This document shows positions 49,206 to 57,848 of a stretch of 64,000 bases of DNA, piece after piece (position 1 is the stretch's first letter; every line of letters starts with the position of its first letter). This DNA is from Mycobacterium sp. URHB0044 (GTDB taxonomy: Bacteria > Actinomycetota > Actinomycetes > Mycobacteriales > Mycobacteriaceae). Location of the stretch: contig NZ_JIAW01000001.1 of assembly GCF_000620625.1 (NCBI RefSeq), forward strand, positions 434,001 through 498,000. Reading direction: 5' to 3'. Under the pieces are notes generated by a model, which saw only the letters and a program-made list of their open reading frames with translations, did no database searches and was not told the DNA's origin. The translations under genes and the position numbers were made by a program.

Positions 49206-52200
49206 TCAGGTGATCTTGTCGGTGATCTGTTTGGCGATGTCGTCGGCCTGCTGGCCACCCGTCGCCGTGCACGTCGCCACGTCGATGACGACGTTGGAAT
49301 CGGTGGTCAACACGTGCTGGCAGGACCGCCCGGGCTCGGTGAAGGTGACTGTGAGCCGGCCTTCGACGGATTCGGGCTCACCCACGGTGATCGTGTGGGG
49401 AGGGCCCCCGCCGGTAAGCGTTACCGAGATGCCGGCGCAGGCCCTCCATTCGTTGATCTGCGTGTCCTGCACTGAGGCTGCAGCTTCCACGCTCGGGAAG
49501 CTGGTGACGAACTGGGTGACGGTGATGTTTGGATCACTTGGGCCTGACAAGTCGGAGCCCGCCGTCGCGGTGAAGTCCGTCCCCAGGTAGGCCGCGGTGT
49601 TGCCGGCCTCCGCGGCGCTGGCACAGTTCGCAGGTGCGGAACTCGTCGTGCGGTGGGCCGTCGACGGGGCAGGTGTGAGACCCGACATGGCGGGTTCTTG
49701 CATCACCGAACTCACCGCGCTGGCATCCAACAGGAGGCCGCTCAGCTGGTCGGGCCGCACCGCCTGCTGCGGTGGCGCCGCACCCTGGGTAGGCATGCCC
49801 GCCATTGGTGAATTCGCCGCAGGATCGCGGGTTCCGCCGCCGCGGGTGAGCACCGACAGGCCCGCGACGAACGCGGCTACCAGCACCAGAACCAGCACCG
49901 CGCCGGCCGCCTTGGAAGCGCCGCGGCGGGCACCCCCGCCGACCGCGGTGTCGGGAGGCAGGCGCAGTCGTCGCCACACCACCACGGCGGCAACGATTCC
50001 CAGCAGCAGCAGCACACCCATGTCGAGGGACCACCACTTCAGGGCGTGGCGCCACAGCGGGTCGTCGACCGTTATCAGGGGGGCGACCTTGAGCAGATCG
50101 ACCGTCGACGCCGACGCCGCGAAGCCCCATCGCGCAGGAAGGAACCACGACGCCTGCTCGAGTCCTATACGCGCGGTGACGGGGATAAGTCCGCCGGAGA
50201 ACACGATGCTCAGCATGATGACGACGACGAGCATGGGAAGGATCTGCTCATTGGAGCGAGCGAGCGAGGACCACAGCAGTCCGAAGACCGCCGACACGAT
50301 GGCCGTCAGCGCGAGGGTGGCGTACAGGTCGTATACCGGGTTGCCCAGAGCGAGGGCGCCCTGGGTGGGTCCGCCCTTGCCGTAGACCACGATGGCGGTG
50401 ACGACAGCGGTTTGAAGCGCCGCAAATCCGCTGTAGACGGCAATCTTTGACGCCAGATAGGCACCCGACGACAACCCGACCGACTGCTCACGTTGAAAGA
50501 TGGTGCGCTCACCGACGAGGTCGCGAATCGTCAACGCAGTGCCCATGAAGACGGCTGCGATGTTGGCGAGAATGAGCAGCTGGGTCGGTTCGTTGGGCGC
50601 GCCGCTGGCAGTGGTCGCGACGCCGAGACCCACCTTGCCGGGCACCACCAGCGATAGTGCTCCGAGGACGAAGGGCAGCAGCACGAGGAAGGCGGTGTAG
50701 CCGCGGTCGGCGAAGATAAGCCGAATCTGCCTGCGGGCCAACGTCAGCATCTGGCGGCCGGTGCTGGTGTGGGCCGGTTCGCCAAGGGGCCCGGCCGGTG
50801 CGGTCGGTGCCGCCGGCTGGGCAGCGCTGGGATTGCGGGCTAGGAAAGCGGCGTGGGCATCGTCGGGTTGGGTGGACACCCACGCGAAGATGTCGGCCCA
50901 GTCGGTGGTGCGCATCGCATCGCCGATCCCCGCGGGCGAGCCGGCGTAGGCGGTTTTGCCGCCGGGCGCCAGCAGCAGAACCTGGTCGCACATGTTCAGA
51001 TGCGTGAGCGAGTGGGTGACGACGACGACGGTCCGGCCTGCGTCGGCTAGTCGGCGGAGCATCGACATGACCTGGCGGTCGAGCGCCGGATCCAGACCCG
51101 ACGTCGGCTCGTCGAGGATCAGCAGCGACGGCCCGGTCAACAGCTCCAAGGCCACCGAGGCGCGTTTGCGTTGCCCGCCAGACAATTTGTCGACCCGCTT
51201 GTTGCGGTGCTCGGTCAGCTCGAGTTCGCCGAGCACGCGGTCGACCACCGCACGACGGTCGGACCTGCTTGTGTCCGGTGGCAGCCGCAGCTGCGCGGCG
51301 TAGGACAGCGCCTGGTCGACGCTGAGTTGGCGGTGCACGACGTCGTCTTGGGGAACCATGCCGATGCGCGAGCGCATGGACGCGTACGTGGCATGCACGT
51401 CGTGCCCGTCGAACGTCACCTGCCCAGACGTGGGTTGGGCGGCTCCGCCGAGCAGCTTGATCAGTGTCGACTTTCCAGCACCGGAGGGACCGATCACCGC
51501 GGTGAGTGTTCCGGGCCGAGCCGTGAAGGACACGTTGGTCAGCAGCTGGTGGCCGTCGATGGCGAGACCGAGCTGGTGCGCCTGTACGCCGCCCGTCGTC
51601 TCCGTTGCCGCCCGCAGCGCCAAGGAGGTTCCGCCGGTGAATACGAGGTCGGTGTTGCCGATCGTGATGACGTCGCCGACTCGTAGCGTGACCGCGTTGA
51701 TGCGGACCCCGTTGACGAAAGTGCCGTTGCCGCTGGCATTGTCGAACAGCTGGGTACCCGTAGGCGAGGCGACCAGATAGGCGTGCGTACGGGACGCCAG
51801 CGAGTCGTCGATGCGTACGGTCGACGTGGAATGCCGTCCGATGGTGACGGCCGCGGGCGGCGGCGAAGGTGGACGTTGCGGCAGAACCCTTTTGACGGCT
51901 CCCGTCATGCGTGCGATCACGTCGGCTTCGGTCTCGGTTGCCGTACGGGGAGACGGGAGCGGGGCGGACGGCGCCGGCGGCCGTGGCGGCGGGGCAGCAG
52001 GCCCCGACGCCGGTCGCGGAACCGCGGATGGGCGCTGTGGCGGTGGAGGCGTCGGCCGATGTGGCTGCGGCGGTCGCTGCACCGGCGGCGGCGCGGTCCG
52101 CTGCTGCGGTGATGCGGGTCGTGGGACAGGCGGAACCGACTGTCTTCCGGGTGGCGGCGACGTGGGCGGACCCGGACGCGGTGGCGCGATGCTCGAAACG

Positions 52201-52541
52201 TGGAGTTGCTGGGTGGTGATCTGGAATGTGAGCGCCGGCCCGTCGGGAGCGCCGAGATGGATTCGTACGTCATCGTCGATCGGCACGGTGCTCACGCGCT
52301 TGCCGTCGACGTAGATGCCGTTGCGGCTCTTGTCGATGGCGACCCATTGTTGACCGTCGGCGTGCAGCACCATGTGGACCCGGGAAATCGCCTTGGCGGC
52401 GACGTCCACGCGAATGTGACGTTGCCGATCCTGGCCGGGCCGGTTGCTGTCACGCCCCACGGTGATGTCGGGACCGGGGGCGAACGCAAACATCGACTCC
52501 CCGAGGCGCACCACCAGTGGCGGAGCCATAGCCCGGGTCAC
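49206..52541 (-). CDS. FHA-FHA-ABC exporter fused to a PknH_C-like ectodomain
   Basis: 1,111-residue fusion. FHA1 occupies about 10-112 (VGRDSN, AISRVH, SRNGIYVDG); a Pro-rich linker about 115-225; FHA2 about 228-305 (IGRHSTSTVRIDD, SRTHA, NGTFVNG). The ABC ATPase (about 320-560) has GPSGAGKST, LSGGQRKR and LLILDEPTSGLD; six ABC2-type membrane segments lie at about 612-855. This core equals M. tuberculosis Rv1747, whose FHA domains bind a phosphothreonine Ser/Thr kinase. Beyond it, a further transmembrane helix (about 880-898) carries an ectodomain (about 930-1111) with four Cys (973, 1035, 1074, 1091) resembling the PknH sensor. This extension is not in Rv1747. GTG at 52541 has GGGAG upstream. 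Substrate probably an envelope lipid or glycan. Confidence 0.88.
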   Translation of the reverse strand: MTRAMAPPLVVRLGESMFAFAPGPDITVGRDSNRPGQDRQRHIRVDVAAKAISRVHMVLHADGQQWVAIDKSRNGIYVDGKRVSTVPIDDDVRIHLGAPDGPALTFQITTQQLHVSSIAPPRPGPPTSPPPGRQSVPPVPRPASPQQRTAPPPVQRPPQPHRPTPPPPQRPSAVPRPASGPAAPPPRPPAPSAPLPSPRTATETEADVIARMTGAVKRVLPQRPPSPPPAAVTIGRHSTSTVRIDDSLASRTHAYLVASPTGTQLFDNASGNGTFVNGVRINAVTLRVGDVITIGNTDLVFTGGTSLALRAATETTGGVQAHQLGLAIDGHQLLTNVSFTARPGTLTAVIGPSGAGKSTLIKLLGGAAQPTSGQVTFDGHDVHATYASMRSRIGMVPQDDVVHRQLSVDQALSYAAQLRLPPDTSRSDRRAVVDRVLGELELTEHRNKRVDKLSGGQRKRASVALELLTGPSLLILDEPTSGLDPALDRQVMSMLRRLADAGRTVVVVTHSLTHLNMCDQVLLLAPGGKTAYAGSPAGIGDAMRTTDWADIFAWVSTQPDDAHAAFLARNPSAAQPAAPTAPAGPLGEPAHTSTGRQMLTLARRQIRLIFADRGYTAFLVLLPFVLGALSLVVPGKVGLGVATTASGAPNEPTQLLILANIAAVFMGTALTIRDLVGERTIFQREQSVGLSSGAYLASKIAVYSGFAALQTAVVTAIVVYGKGGPTQGALALGNPVYDLYATLALTAIVSAVFGLLWSSLARSNEQILPMLVVVIMLSIVFSGGLIPVTARIGLEQASWFLPARWGFAASASTVDLLKVAPLITVDDPLWRHALKWWSLDMGVLLLLGIVAAVVVWRRLRLPPDTAVGGGARRGASKAAGAVLVLVLVAAFVAGLSVLTRGGGTRDPAANSPMAGMPTQGAAPPQQAVRPDQLSGLLLDASAVSSVMQEPAMSGLTPAPSTAHRTTSSAPANCASAAEAGNTAAYLGTDFTATAGSDLSGPSDPNITVTQFVTSFPSVEAAASVQDTQINEWRACAGISVTLTGGGPPHTITVGEPESVEGRLTVTFTEPGRSCQHVLTTDSNVVIDVATCTATGGQQADDIAKQITDKIT

Positions 52542-52983
52542 GGCAGCTCCCGTCGACCAGGTGTTCCGATGATGACCGCCGGAAACGCGGCAGCGGGGGA
52601 ACCCACCATGACCCTCCTATGCTCCTGCACGTCCAAGTAGGGACTGTATCGGCAGCGCCTCATAAGCGGCTTCAGCCGTTTGGTCAGGAATCGAGTCCCT
52701 GCCCCGTTCACGGCATCGTTGGATTGCGGTCGACTGGGCCGAGAACGCGCACGCGTTCGTCAGCGGCAGCCACGCATGCTCAGTGGCTCGAAACCAGCTT
52801 CTATGCAACCACACTCATCCTCCCCGGATAGGACACCCAACCGCCGCGCTCCCGGGCCGGGACGGGCGGTCCCGCGGGCGCATCGGCCATCAGCGATACC
52901 GCGGCGCACCGCCTTGCGAAGTCGTGTAAGTCGGAGGGGCCACAGCTAGGTACTGTTATCGCGAACATTCAGGGGAGTAGACA
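52542..52983. other. Intergenic control region, no gene seen
   Basis: These 442 bases separate two divergent genes of the phosphosignalling island. No frame here looks coding. AGGGACT (52639-52645) and AGTCCCT (52694-52700) form an inverted repeat of unknown meaning. The right end (GGTACTGTTATCG, then GGGGAG eight bases before the ATG at 52984) is a plausible promoter and ribosome site for the plus-strand gene. Confidence 0.5.
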
Positions 52984-54294
52984 ATGACACGTTGGTCCGG
53001 CGGTGGGCCCAATTCCGGTGGTGATCCTGGCCGTGAGGAGGACGGGGAGGCCACCGAAGTGCGGCCCGCGACGCCACCGGCGACCGGCGGCGGTTGGCAG
53101 CCGCCGCACGCTGTGCCAGGTAAGGGTGACTGGGGAACGCCGCCGCCGGCGCCGCCGCAGCGGCCCCCATACGGGCAGGGCCCGGTGGCATCCGGTTATC
53201 CGAGTCCGGGGTACGGACAAGCTCCGCCGCCGCCCGGGTACCCGGGCGGGCCCGCAACCGGTGACTTGTCCGGCCATTTGCAGCGCGCTGGCTACGGACA
53301 ACCGCCACCGCCACCGTATGGACAGGCTGGAGGACAGGGTCCGAAGCGCGGCCGCAAACCGCTCATCCTCAGCGTGATCGCCGGCTTGGCAGTGCTGGTC
53401 GTAATCGGCATCGTGTTGACCTTCACTGTGTTCGGTGGAGGCACCGACAGCGGCAACGGTTCGGCCGGTGACGTCGTGAAGGGCTACCTGGAGGCGCTGT
53501 CACGGGGGGACGCCGAAGCCGCACTCTCGTACTCCGACGACCAGCCCGGGACCAAGGATCTGCTCACCGATGACATCCTGAAGAAGCAGATCGCCGAGTG
53601 GCCGATCACCGATATCCGCATCCTCAACGACGACAGTGCTGCCGCAGTAATCGGGATGGCGCAGGTCCATGTGACGGCCACCTTCGGAACGAAAACCTCC
53701 GATGCCACACTGTCTTTGAAGAAGAACGGCGACAAGTGGCGGCTCGACGCGGCGGCGATCAAACTGAATGCGGCGCCCGGCGGCTCATCGAACGCAGCAG
53801 CTCAAACGTTGACCGTGTTCGACAAACCGGCTGACGAAGGTAGCCTCTACGTCTTCCCGGGCTACCTCGATGTCGGCAGCACCAACAAATACCTGGACGT
53901 GAAGACCAAGGATCCGCTGCTCTTGGAGCAGCTTTCCTCCTACTCGAGCCCCTGGCTACAACCCGAGATCACGCTCAACAGTGCGGGCACCAAAGCCATC
54001 ATGGGCGAGCTGGACGATGATCTAGCCGCCTGCCGGCAGTCGCACAGCGCCTCACCGCCGGCCCCGTGCCCGGTAAAGCTGCTCGATATCTACGATGTGT
54101 CCTCGGTGACTTGGGGGGCGGCTGACACCAGCCAGGTCAAGGTCCAGAACTTCAGCGAGTACCAGCTGGAGGCATCGCTGTACGGCGAAATCACCATGGA
54201 CGTAACGACCGATCTAAAGGCAGGGCAGATCACCCCCTTCATCAGCGCCACAGCGGATTTGAGTCATACTCCCCCAACGCTGACCTACAACTAG
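52984..54294 (+). CDS. Pro-rich single-pass membrane protein with DUF4878-like ectodomain
   Basis: 436 residues. The cytoplasmic N terminus (1-125) is acidic then Pro/Gly/Tyr-rich, and includes REEDGEATEV at 17-26, nearly the same as a segment in the protein at 57849. One membrane segment is at about 126-150 (ILSVIAGLAVLVVIGIVLTFTVF). The ectodomain begins with a DUF4878/lumazine-like helix-sheet unit (DVVKGYLEALSRGDAEAALSY, then SDATLSLKKNGDKWRLDAA) and continues with a beta-rich region containing two Cys. The acidic-Thr motif looks like a kinase site or FHA ligand. Function unknown; it is convergent with the FHA regulator gene eight bases away. Confidence 0.72.
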   Translation: MTRWSGGGPNSGGDPGREEDGEATEVRPATPPATGGGWQPPHAVPGKGDWGTPPPAPPQRPPYGQGPVASGYPSPGYGQAPPPPGYPGGPATGDLSGHLQRAGYGQPPPPPYGQAGGQGPKRGRKPLILSVIAGLAVLVVIGIVLTFTVFGGGTDSGNGSAGDVVKGYLEALSRGDAEAALSYSDDQPGTKDLLTDDILKKQIAEWPITDIRILNDDSAAAVIGMAQVHVTATFGTKTSDATLSLKKNGDKWRLDAAAIKLNAAPGGSSNAAAQTLTVFDKPADEGSLYVFPGYLDVGSTNKYLDVKTKDPLLLEQLSSYSSPWLQPEITLNSAGTKAIMGELDDDLAACRQSHSASPPAPCPVKLLDIYDVSSVTWGAADTSQVKVQNFSEYQLEASLYGEITMDVTTDLKAGQITPFISATADLSHTPPTLTYN

Positions 54295-54302
54295 CGGGCG
54301 CT

Positions 54303-55175
54303 TTATCGCGTGGGGGCTCCGGCGGGAGTGAGTAGGCGGCCGTAGACACGCGCGATCACGTCGAGCATCTCGACGACGTCATCGCCGTCAAGGGCTGCGG
54401 CGGTTGCCAATTGATCCTTGAGTGCAGCCAGGCGGCGCAGCATCGGTTGGGCACGGACGGCGAATGCGGGATCCGCGACTGGTGGAAGATCCGCGATCGC
54501 GCCGTCGATGCTCGCGAGCGCCACGGTGGCCGAATCGACCAGAAGGGCCCGCCGCAGAGCGGGTGTGATCACATCAGTGATCTCGCCATGGGGCTGTCCG
54601 AGGCGGATTTCGTCCAGGGCGCCCGTTGGCCAGGCCAAGGCCATTTCGAGCGCGGAGCGACTCGCGGGGTCGGGCCACACGTGCCCCCGCGTCAATCCGG
54701 CCAGCACTTCAGACTCGATGCCGACGTGCTGGCAGAGTTCGCGTGGAGAGAGTCCCAGTTCCTCGTATCGTTCGACAACGGCCTGACCGGCGCGCTGTAT
54801 GTCGGGCTCGGGTGGGTCGGCAGCGTCCGTGTCAGACGCGTGTTCGACGGCGATGTAGTGAAATGTGATTGGGATTCCGTCGGGGTCACCGAGGTGCACG
54901 GTCATGCCGTCGGTGATGGGTGTCTCGTACTGAATCCGGTGCCCCTGCAGGTACACGCCATTCCGGCTGTCGTAGTCAACGAGGTCCCAATGGGACCCGG
55001 GCACGAGCCGCACGTGCAGGCGGGAGACGCCGGCGTGGTCTACCCGGATGTGGGATGGCGGGACTTCCCGGCCGATGATGAATTCGCCGTCCGCTGCGCG
55101 TCGGATCACCGTCTGACCGTTCACGCAGACCATTAGGTCCTGGCTGCCGCGACGGTCGTGAGACGCAGTGTCCAT
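54303..55175 (-). CDS. FHA protein with helix-turn-helix-like segment
   Basis: 290 residues. The FHA domain spans about 12-110 with the phosphothreonine-binding set IIGREV (34-39), GVSRLH (49-54) and SRNGVYLQG (70-78). A helical segment at about 130-190 (AVVERYEELGLSPRELCQHVGIESEVLAGLTRG) reads like an XRE-type helix-turn-helix, followed by a helical C terminus. The combination suggests a transcription factor switched by a phosphorylated partner, comparable in logic, not in homology, to EmbR. ATG at 55175 has AGGAGAAAG upstream. Four copies of a TCGTAGC-containing motif lie in its upstream region. Confidence 0.75.
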   Translation of the reverse strand: MDTASHDRRGSQDLMVCVNGQTVIRRAADGEFIIGREVPPSHIRVDHAGVSRLHVRLVPGSHWDLVDYDSRNGVYLQGHRIQYETPITDGMTVHLGDPDGIPITFHYIAVEHASDTDAADPPEPDIQRAGQAVVERYEELGLSPRELCQHVGIESEVLAGLTRGHVWPDPASRSALEMALAWPTGALDEIRLGQPHGEITDVITPALRRALLVDSATVALASIDGAIADLPPVADPAFAVRAQPMLRRLAALKDQLATAAALDGDDVVEMLDVIARVYGRLLTPAGAPTR

Positions 55176-55514
55176 GACTTTCTCCTATCTGCGCACCGGA
55201 AGCGCCTGCGAGCAGCAGTCGTAGCACCGCGGCGCGTTCGTCGACTTGAATCGTAGCGACGTACGCAGCGATACCGCAAGCCTTGCCGTATCACTGCGAT
55301 GGATTACCGGCAGTGCTGCGAGGTCCCGCACGCTCCAACTCGCGGGTACAACACGCTGAGGGCCAGCTTGGCCCAGTATATGTGCAGGTCGCGCGGTTCT
55401 ATCCGCCGAATCTGGTCGACACGCAAACTCCGACAGCGGTACGTCTTGCGCTACGACTCTCGCTATGTTTATAGTCGTAGCACCGCAACAGCAGCCCACT
55501 CGAAAGGTCAGTCG
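55176..55514. promoter_or_regulatory. Divergent control region with four AGTCGTAGC-type sites
   Basis: The 339 bases between the FHA regulator and the secreted sensor gene hold AGTCGTAGC at 55217-55225 and 55473-55481 (each followed by ACCGC), AATCGTAGC at 55249-55257, and the complement GCTACGACT at 55450-55458. The last and third named form an inverted pair with 14 bases between. They flank a plausible promoter, TTGCGC (55446-55451)-N18-TATAGT (55470-55475), with one arm touching the -35 and the other overlapping the -10, as for repression. No gene is seen in the gap. Confidence 0.6.
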
Positions 55515-56255
55515 ATGAGCATCACCTCCCGCCAGAAGAAGGCCCCCGCTCTCGTCCTGCGCCAGGCGCCGGTCGCCACCCGCCCGACGGTCGTACGACT
55601 GGCCACGGCCAGCGTGCTCGCCGGCATGGCCATCGCCGCGAGCGCGGGCACCGCCGCCGCCGCGCCTGCCGCACCGCTTCCGACGTTCACCGGAACGTCG
55701 AGCTTGGAGGCTCTGCTGCTCAACGGCCGCGAGGCGGGCAGCCTGCTCGGTGCGCGCCGCCTCGTCGAGACGAAGTCGGGAAATCGGCTCTCGGGCGGGA
55801 CCATTGAGCCCTCCGAGTGCACCGGGGCGTACGCCCCGTACGCGGCTGCCGCCTACACCGACACCGACGTCGAGGACGTCGCGTTCAGTGTCGTCTCGGA
55901 CGGCACGGACGCAAACCTGATCGTCTCCGAGGCCGTCGTGCAACTCGCGGACAAGCGGGAGGCGCTCGCCCACATGAAGGCGACGGCCAACGCATGGGCC
56001 GACTGCAAGGGCATGACTATTACCTCGGGCGAGGGCCAGGACTGGGTTCTCGGCACGCCGTGGATCAACGAGGACCGCACCATCGTGACCCTCAGCCAAA
56101 CCGCCGCCAACGGCGCCGGCACTTGTGAGCGCGCGATCGCTTCGTACCGCGACATCTTCATCGACGTGATGTCCTGCTCGTCAGGTCGCGCCGAGGGACA
56201 GGCCGCAAAGATCACGCAGGCGATCGCCGACAAGGCCGACGACCAGTGGGCATGA
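55515..56255 (+). CDS. Secreted PknH_C-like four-cysteine protein
   Basis: 246 residues with a long signal peptide (basic region to residue 28, hydrophobic about 29-44, cut near TAAAA-P at 50). The mature part carries four Cys at 102, 164, 204 and 221. Their spacing (62, 40, 17) nearly equals that of the ectodomain fused to the ABC exporter at 49206 (62, 39, 17), and the end, SCSSGRAEGQAAKITQAIADK, parallels TCTATGGQQADDIAKQITDK. It is therefore a free, secreted sensor-type domain. ATG at 55515 follows GAAAGG. It is the first gene of a five-gene rightward group ending at 58946. Confidence 0.75.
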   Translation: MSITSRQKKAPALVLRQAPVATRPTVVRLATASVLAGMAIAASAGTAAAAPAAPLPTFTGTSSLEALLLNGREAGSLLGARRLVETKSGNRLSGGTIEPSECTGAYAPYAAAAYTDTDVEDVAFSVVSDGTDANLIVSEAVVQLADKREALAHMKATANAWADCKGMTITSGEGQDWVLGTPWINEDRTIVTLSQTAANGAGTCERAIASYRDIFIDVMSCSSGRAEGQAAKITQAIADKADDQWA

Positions 56256-56301
56256 GCCCGTCCAGCACGCACTCCACTACCCACAGATAGGGCGAAACAT
56301 C

Positions 56302-56772
56302 ATGACCACCAACACTCTTACGACGCATTTGGCTGCCCCTCCGTGCAGCGCCGACCCGGACCTCTTCTTCGCAGGCCATACCGAGCGTGAAGACGGAGGC
56401 ATGGGCGGCCCCACGTTGGCGATGATGCAGCGCGCCTCGCAGCAATCCGAGACCGCACGCACCGCTTGCTTGCTTCGTTGCCCACTCGCGCAACAGCGCT
56501 CGTGCGCCCGTCGGGCGCTGGACATGGAGGCCGTCTACGGCGTCTGGGCTGGCGTGCAGCTGCCGGGCGAGCACCCGCGCAAGGTTCCCGTGCTCGAGGC
56601 GCAGCGCGAGATTCTGCGGGGCATCGCCGACGGGTCCATCGATCCGCGGACTCACCCGAGTAACGCCAAAATCATGGGCACGGCGGTCAACGCCGGCACA
56701 CCCGCCTCGATGATCCCTCGGACGGCGCACACGCCTCGCCAGCAGGAATCCTCGACCGCGGCCACTGCCTAA
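56302..56772 (+). CDS. WhiB-family iron-sulphur regulator with atypical cysteine spacing
   Basis: 156 residues. An N-terminal Cys15 precedes DPDLFFAG; Cys56, Cys60 and Cys68 lie in TACLLRCPLAQQRSC, and the GVWAG turn (80-84) and basic LPGEHPRKVPVLEAQREIL follow, as in WhiB proteins that ligate a [4Fe-4S] cluster and bind sigma factor/DNA. Standard WhiB spacing is C-x2-C-x5-C; here it is C-x3-C-x7-C. The C-terminal tail (about 100-156) is longer than usual. The ATG at 56302 lies 46 bases after the secreted sensor gene. It is a candidate transcriptional output of this signalling cluster. Confidence 0.78.
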   Translation: MTTNTLTTHLAAPPCSADPDLFFAGHTEREDGGMGGPTLAMMQRASQQSETARTACLLRCPLAQQRSCARRALDMEAVYGVWAGVQLPGEHPRKVPVLEAQREILRGIADGSIDPRTHPSNAKIMGTAVNAGTPASMIPRTAHTPRQQESSTAATA

Positions 56773-56846
56773 CCGCCTTCAACTCCGCGACACGCAATTC
56801 ACCATCCGCATCACTCGCAAAGCCCTTCACGAAAGGACTCAACGAA

Positions 56847-57422
56847 ATGTCTTATCCGTCCCCACAATCCGGATGGCAGCCCAACCCGTACGAACACCTC
56901 GCACCACCTCATGGTTATGGACCGCAGACACCGATGCCGCCCTACGGCTATGGATACCCGGCACCCCAACCGAAGAAGAGCACCCACGGCGTGCTGATTG
57001 CCGTCATCGGCGGTGCAATCGTGCTCGCGTTCATGGTGTTCGTCGCGCCCCTCATCTTCATCGGCAACATGTCCAGTGATGTCAACGAGATGATCAGCAA
57101 TTCCTCGGGCGTAAACACCGAGCAGATCCTTGAGAACGAGGTCGACGTGACGTTCGGCGCCTTCACCAAAGACACGAAGTACACGAGCCTGACAACCGGC
57201 AAACTGCCTGTGACAGTGCATAACAAGGGCAGCGAGCGGGCCACCTTCAGCATTCAGATCGAGGCGGTCGACTCCGACGGCAATCGCATCGCGGAGGACA
57301 CCGCCTACGTCCAGAACCTCGGGGCCGGCCAGTCCGTCACCGAAGAGGCGTTCACGTTGTCCGACGACTACTACAAGCTCAAGGGCGCGACGTTCAGGGT
57401 CGCTGGAGTCAGCAAGTACTGA
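56847..57422 (+). CDS. Pro/Tyr-rich single-pass membrane protein
   Basis: 191 residues: a Pro/Tyr/Gly-rich cytoplasmic N terminus (about 1-45), one membrane segment (HGVLIAVIGGAIVLAFMVFVAPLIFI), then a beta-sandwich-like ectodomain (KLPVTVHNKGSERATFSIQIEAVDSDGNRIAEDTAYVQNLGAGQSVTEEAF) resembling FxLYD/DUF4352-type domains. No enzymatic motif. ATG at 56847 follows GAAAGGA. It is the third gene of the 55515-58946 group; a scaffold or sensor role is inferred from architecture. Confidence 0.7.
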   Translation: MSYPSPQSGWQPNPYEHLAPPHGYGPQTPMPPYGYGYPAPQPKKSTHGVLIAVIGGAIVLAFMVFVAPLIFIGNMSSDVNEMISNSSGVNTEQILENEVDVTFGAFTKDTKYTSLTTGKLPVTVHNKGSERATFSIQIEAVDSDGNRIAEDTAYVQNLGAGQSVTEEAFTLSDDYYKLKGATFRVAGVSKY

Positions 57423-57488
57423 CGCTACAAGCGCCACAACCCCTACGCACCAACCCATTCCGGCATTCCATACAGAAGAGGACTAATC

Positions 57489-57785
57489 ATGTCGATGCTC
57501 TACCTTGCACAGACCGCGGCCGACGCCCATCCCGGACGGGCCGTCGGGGCCCTCACCGGCCAAGTCTTGATCATCGGTCTCATCGTGTTCGGGCTGGTCA
57601 AGCTGTTCACCCGCAAGCGACGGAACACATTGCCGACGCCACCTCCGAACTACTACCCCGCCCCGCCGCCCTACCAGGGCAATTACTGGCCGCAGCAGGG
57701 CTGGCCACATTCTGCTCCGCAGTACGGACCAGGAAGCCCTGGGGCCTGGCCGCCACCGCCACACCCGCCGACCCGGGCTCGCTAG
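57489..57785 (+). CDS. Small membrane protein with Pro/Tyr-rich tail
   Basis: 98 residues. One membrane segment (GQVLIIGLIVFGLVKLFT, about 24-41) is followed by KRRN and a Pro/Tyr/Trp-rich tail (YYPAPPPYQGNYWPQQGW). The positively charged residues after the helix put the tail in the cytoplasm. It lacks a recognisable domain. The ATG at 57489 follows AGAGGAC. It may interact through its Pro-rich tail with neighbouring proteins of similar composition. Confidence 0.68.
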   Translation: MSMLYLAQTAADAHPGRAVGALTGQVLIIGLIVFGLVKLFTRKRRNTLPTPPPNYYPAPPPYQGNYWPQQGWPHSAPQYGPGSPGAWPPPPHPPTRAR

Positions 57786-57848
57786 AGCCATCGCTCGTCG
57801 CTCAGATCACTGACCGAATTCCCACCACGTAAGGCAGGCTTACATCCG

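Noticed and set aside
54411-55136. Plus-strand frame opposite the FHA/HTH gene
   Set aside because: It is antisense to recognisable FHA motifs and has no ribosome site or domain of its own.
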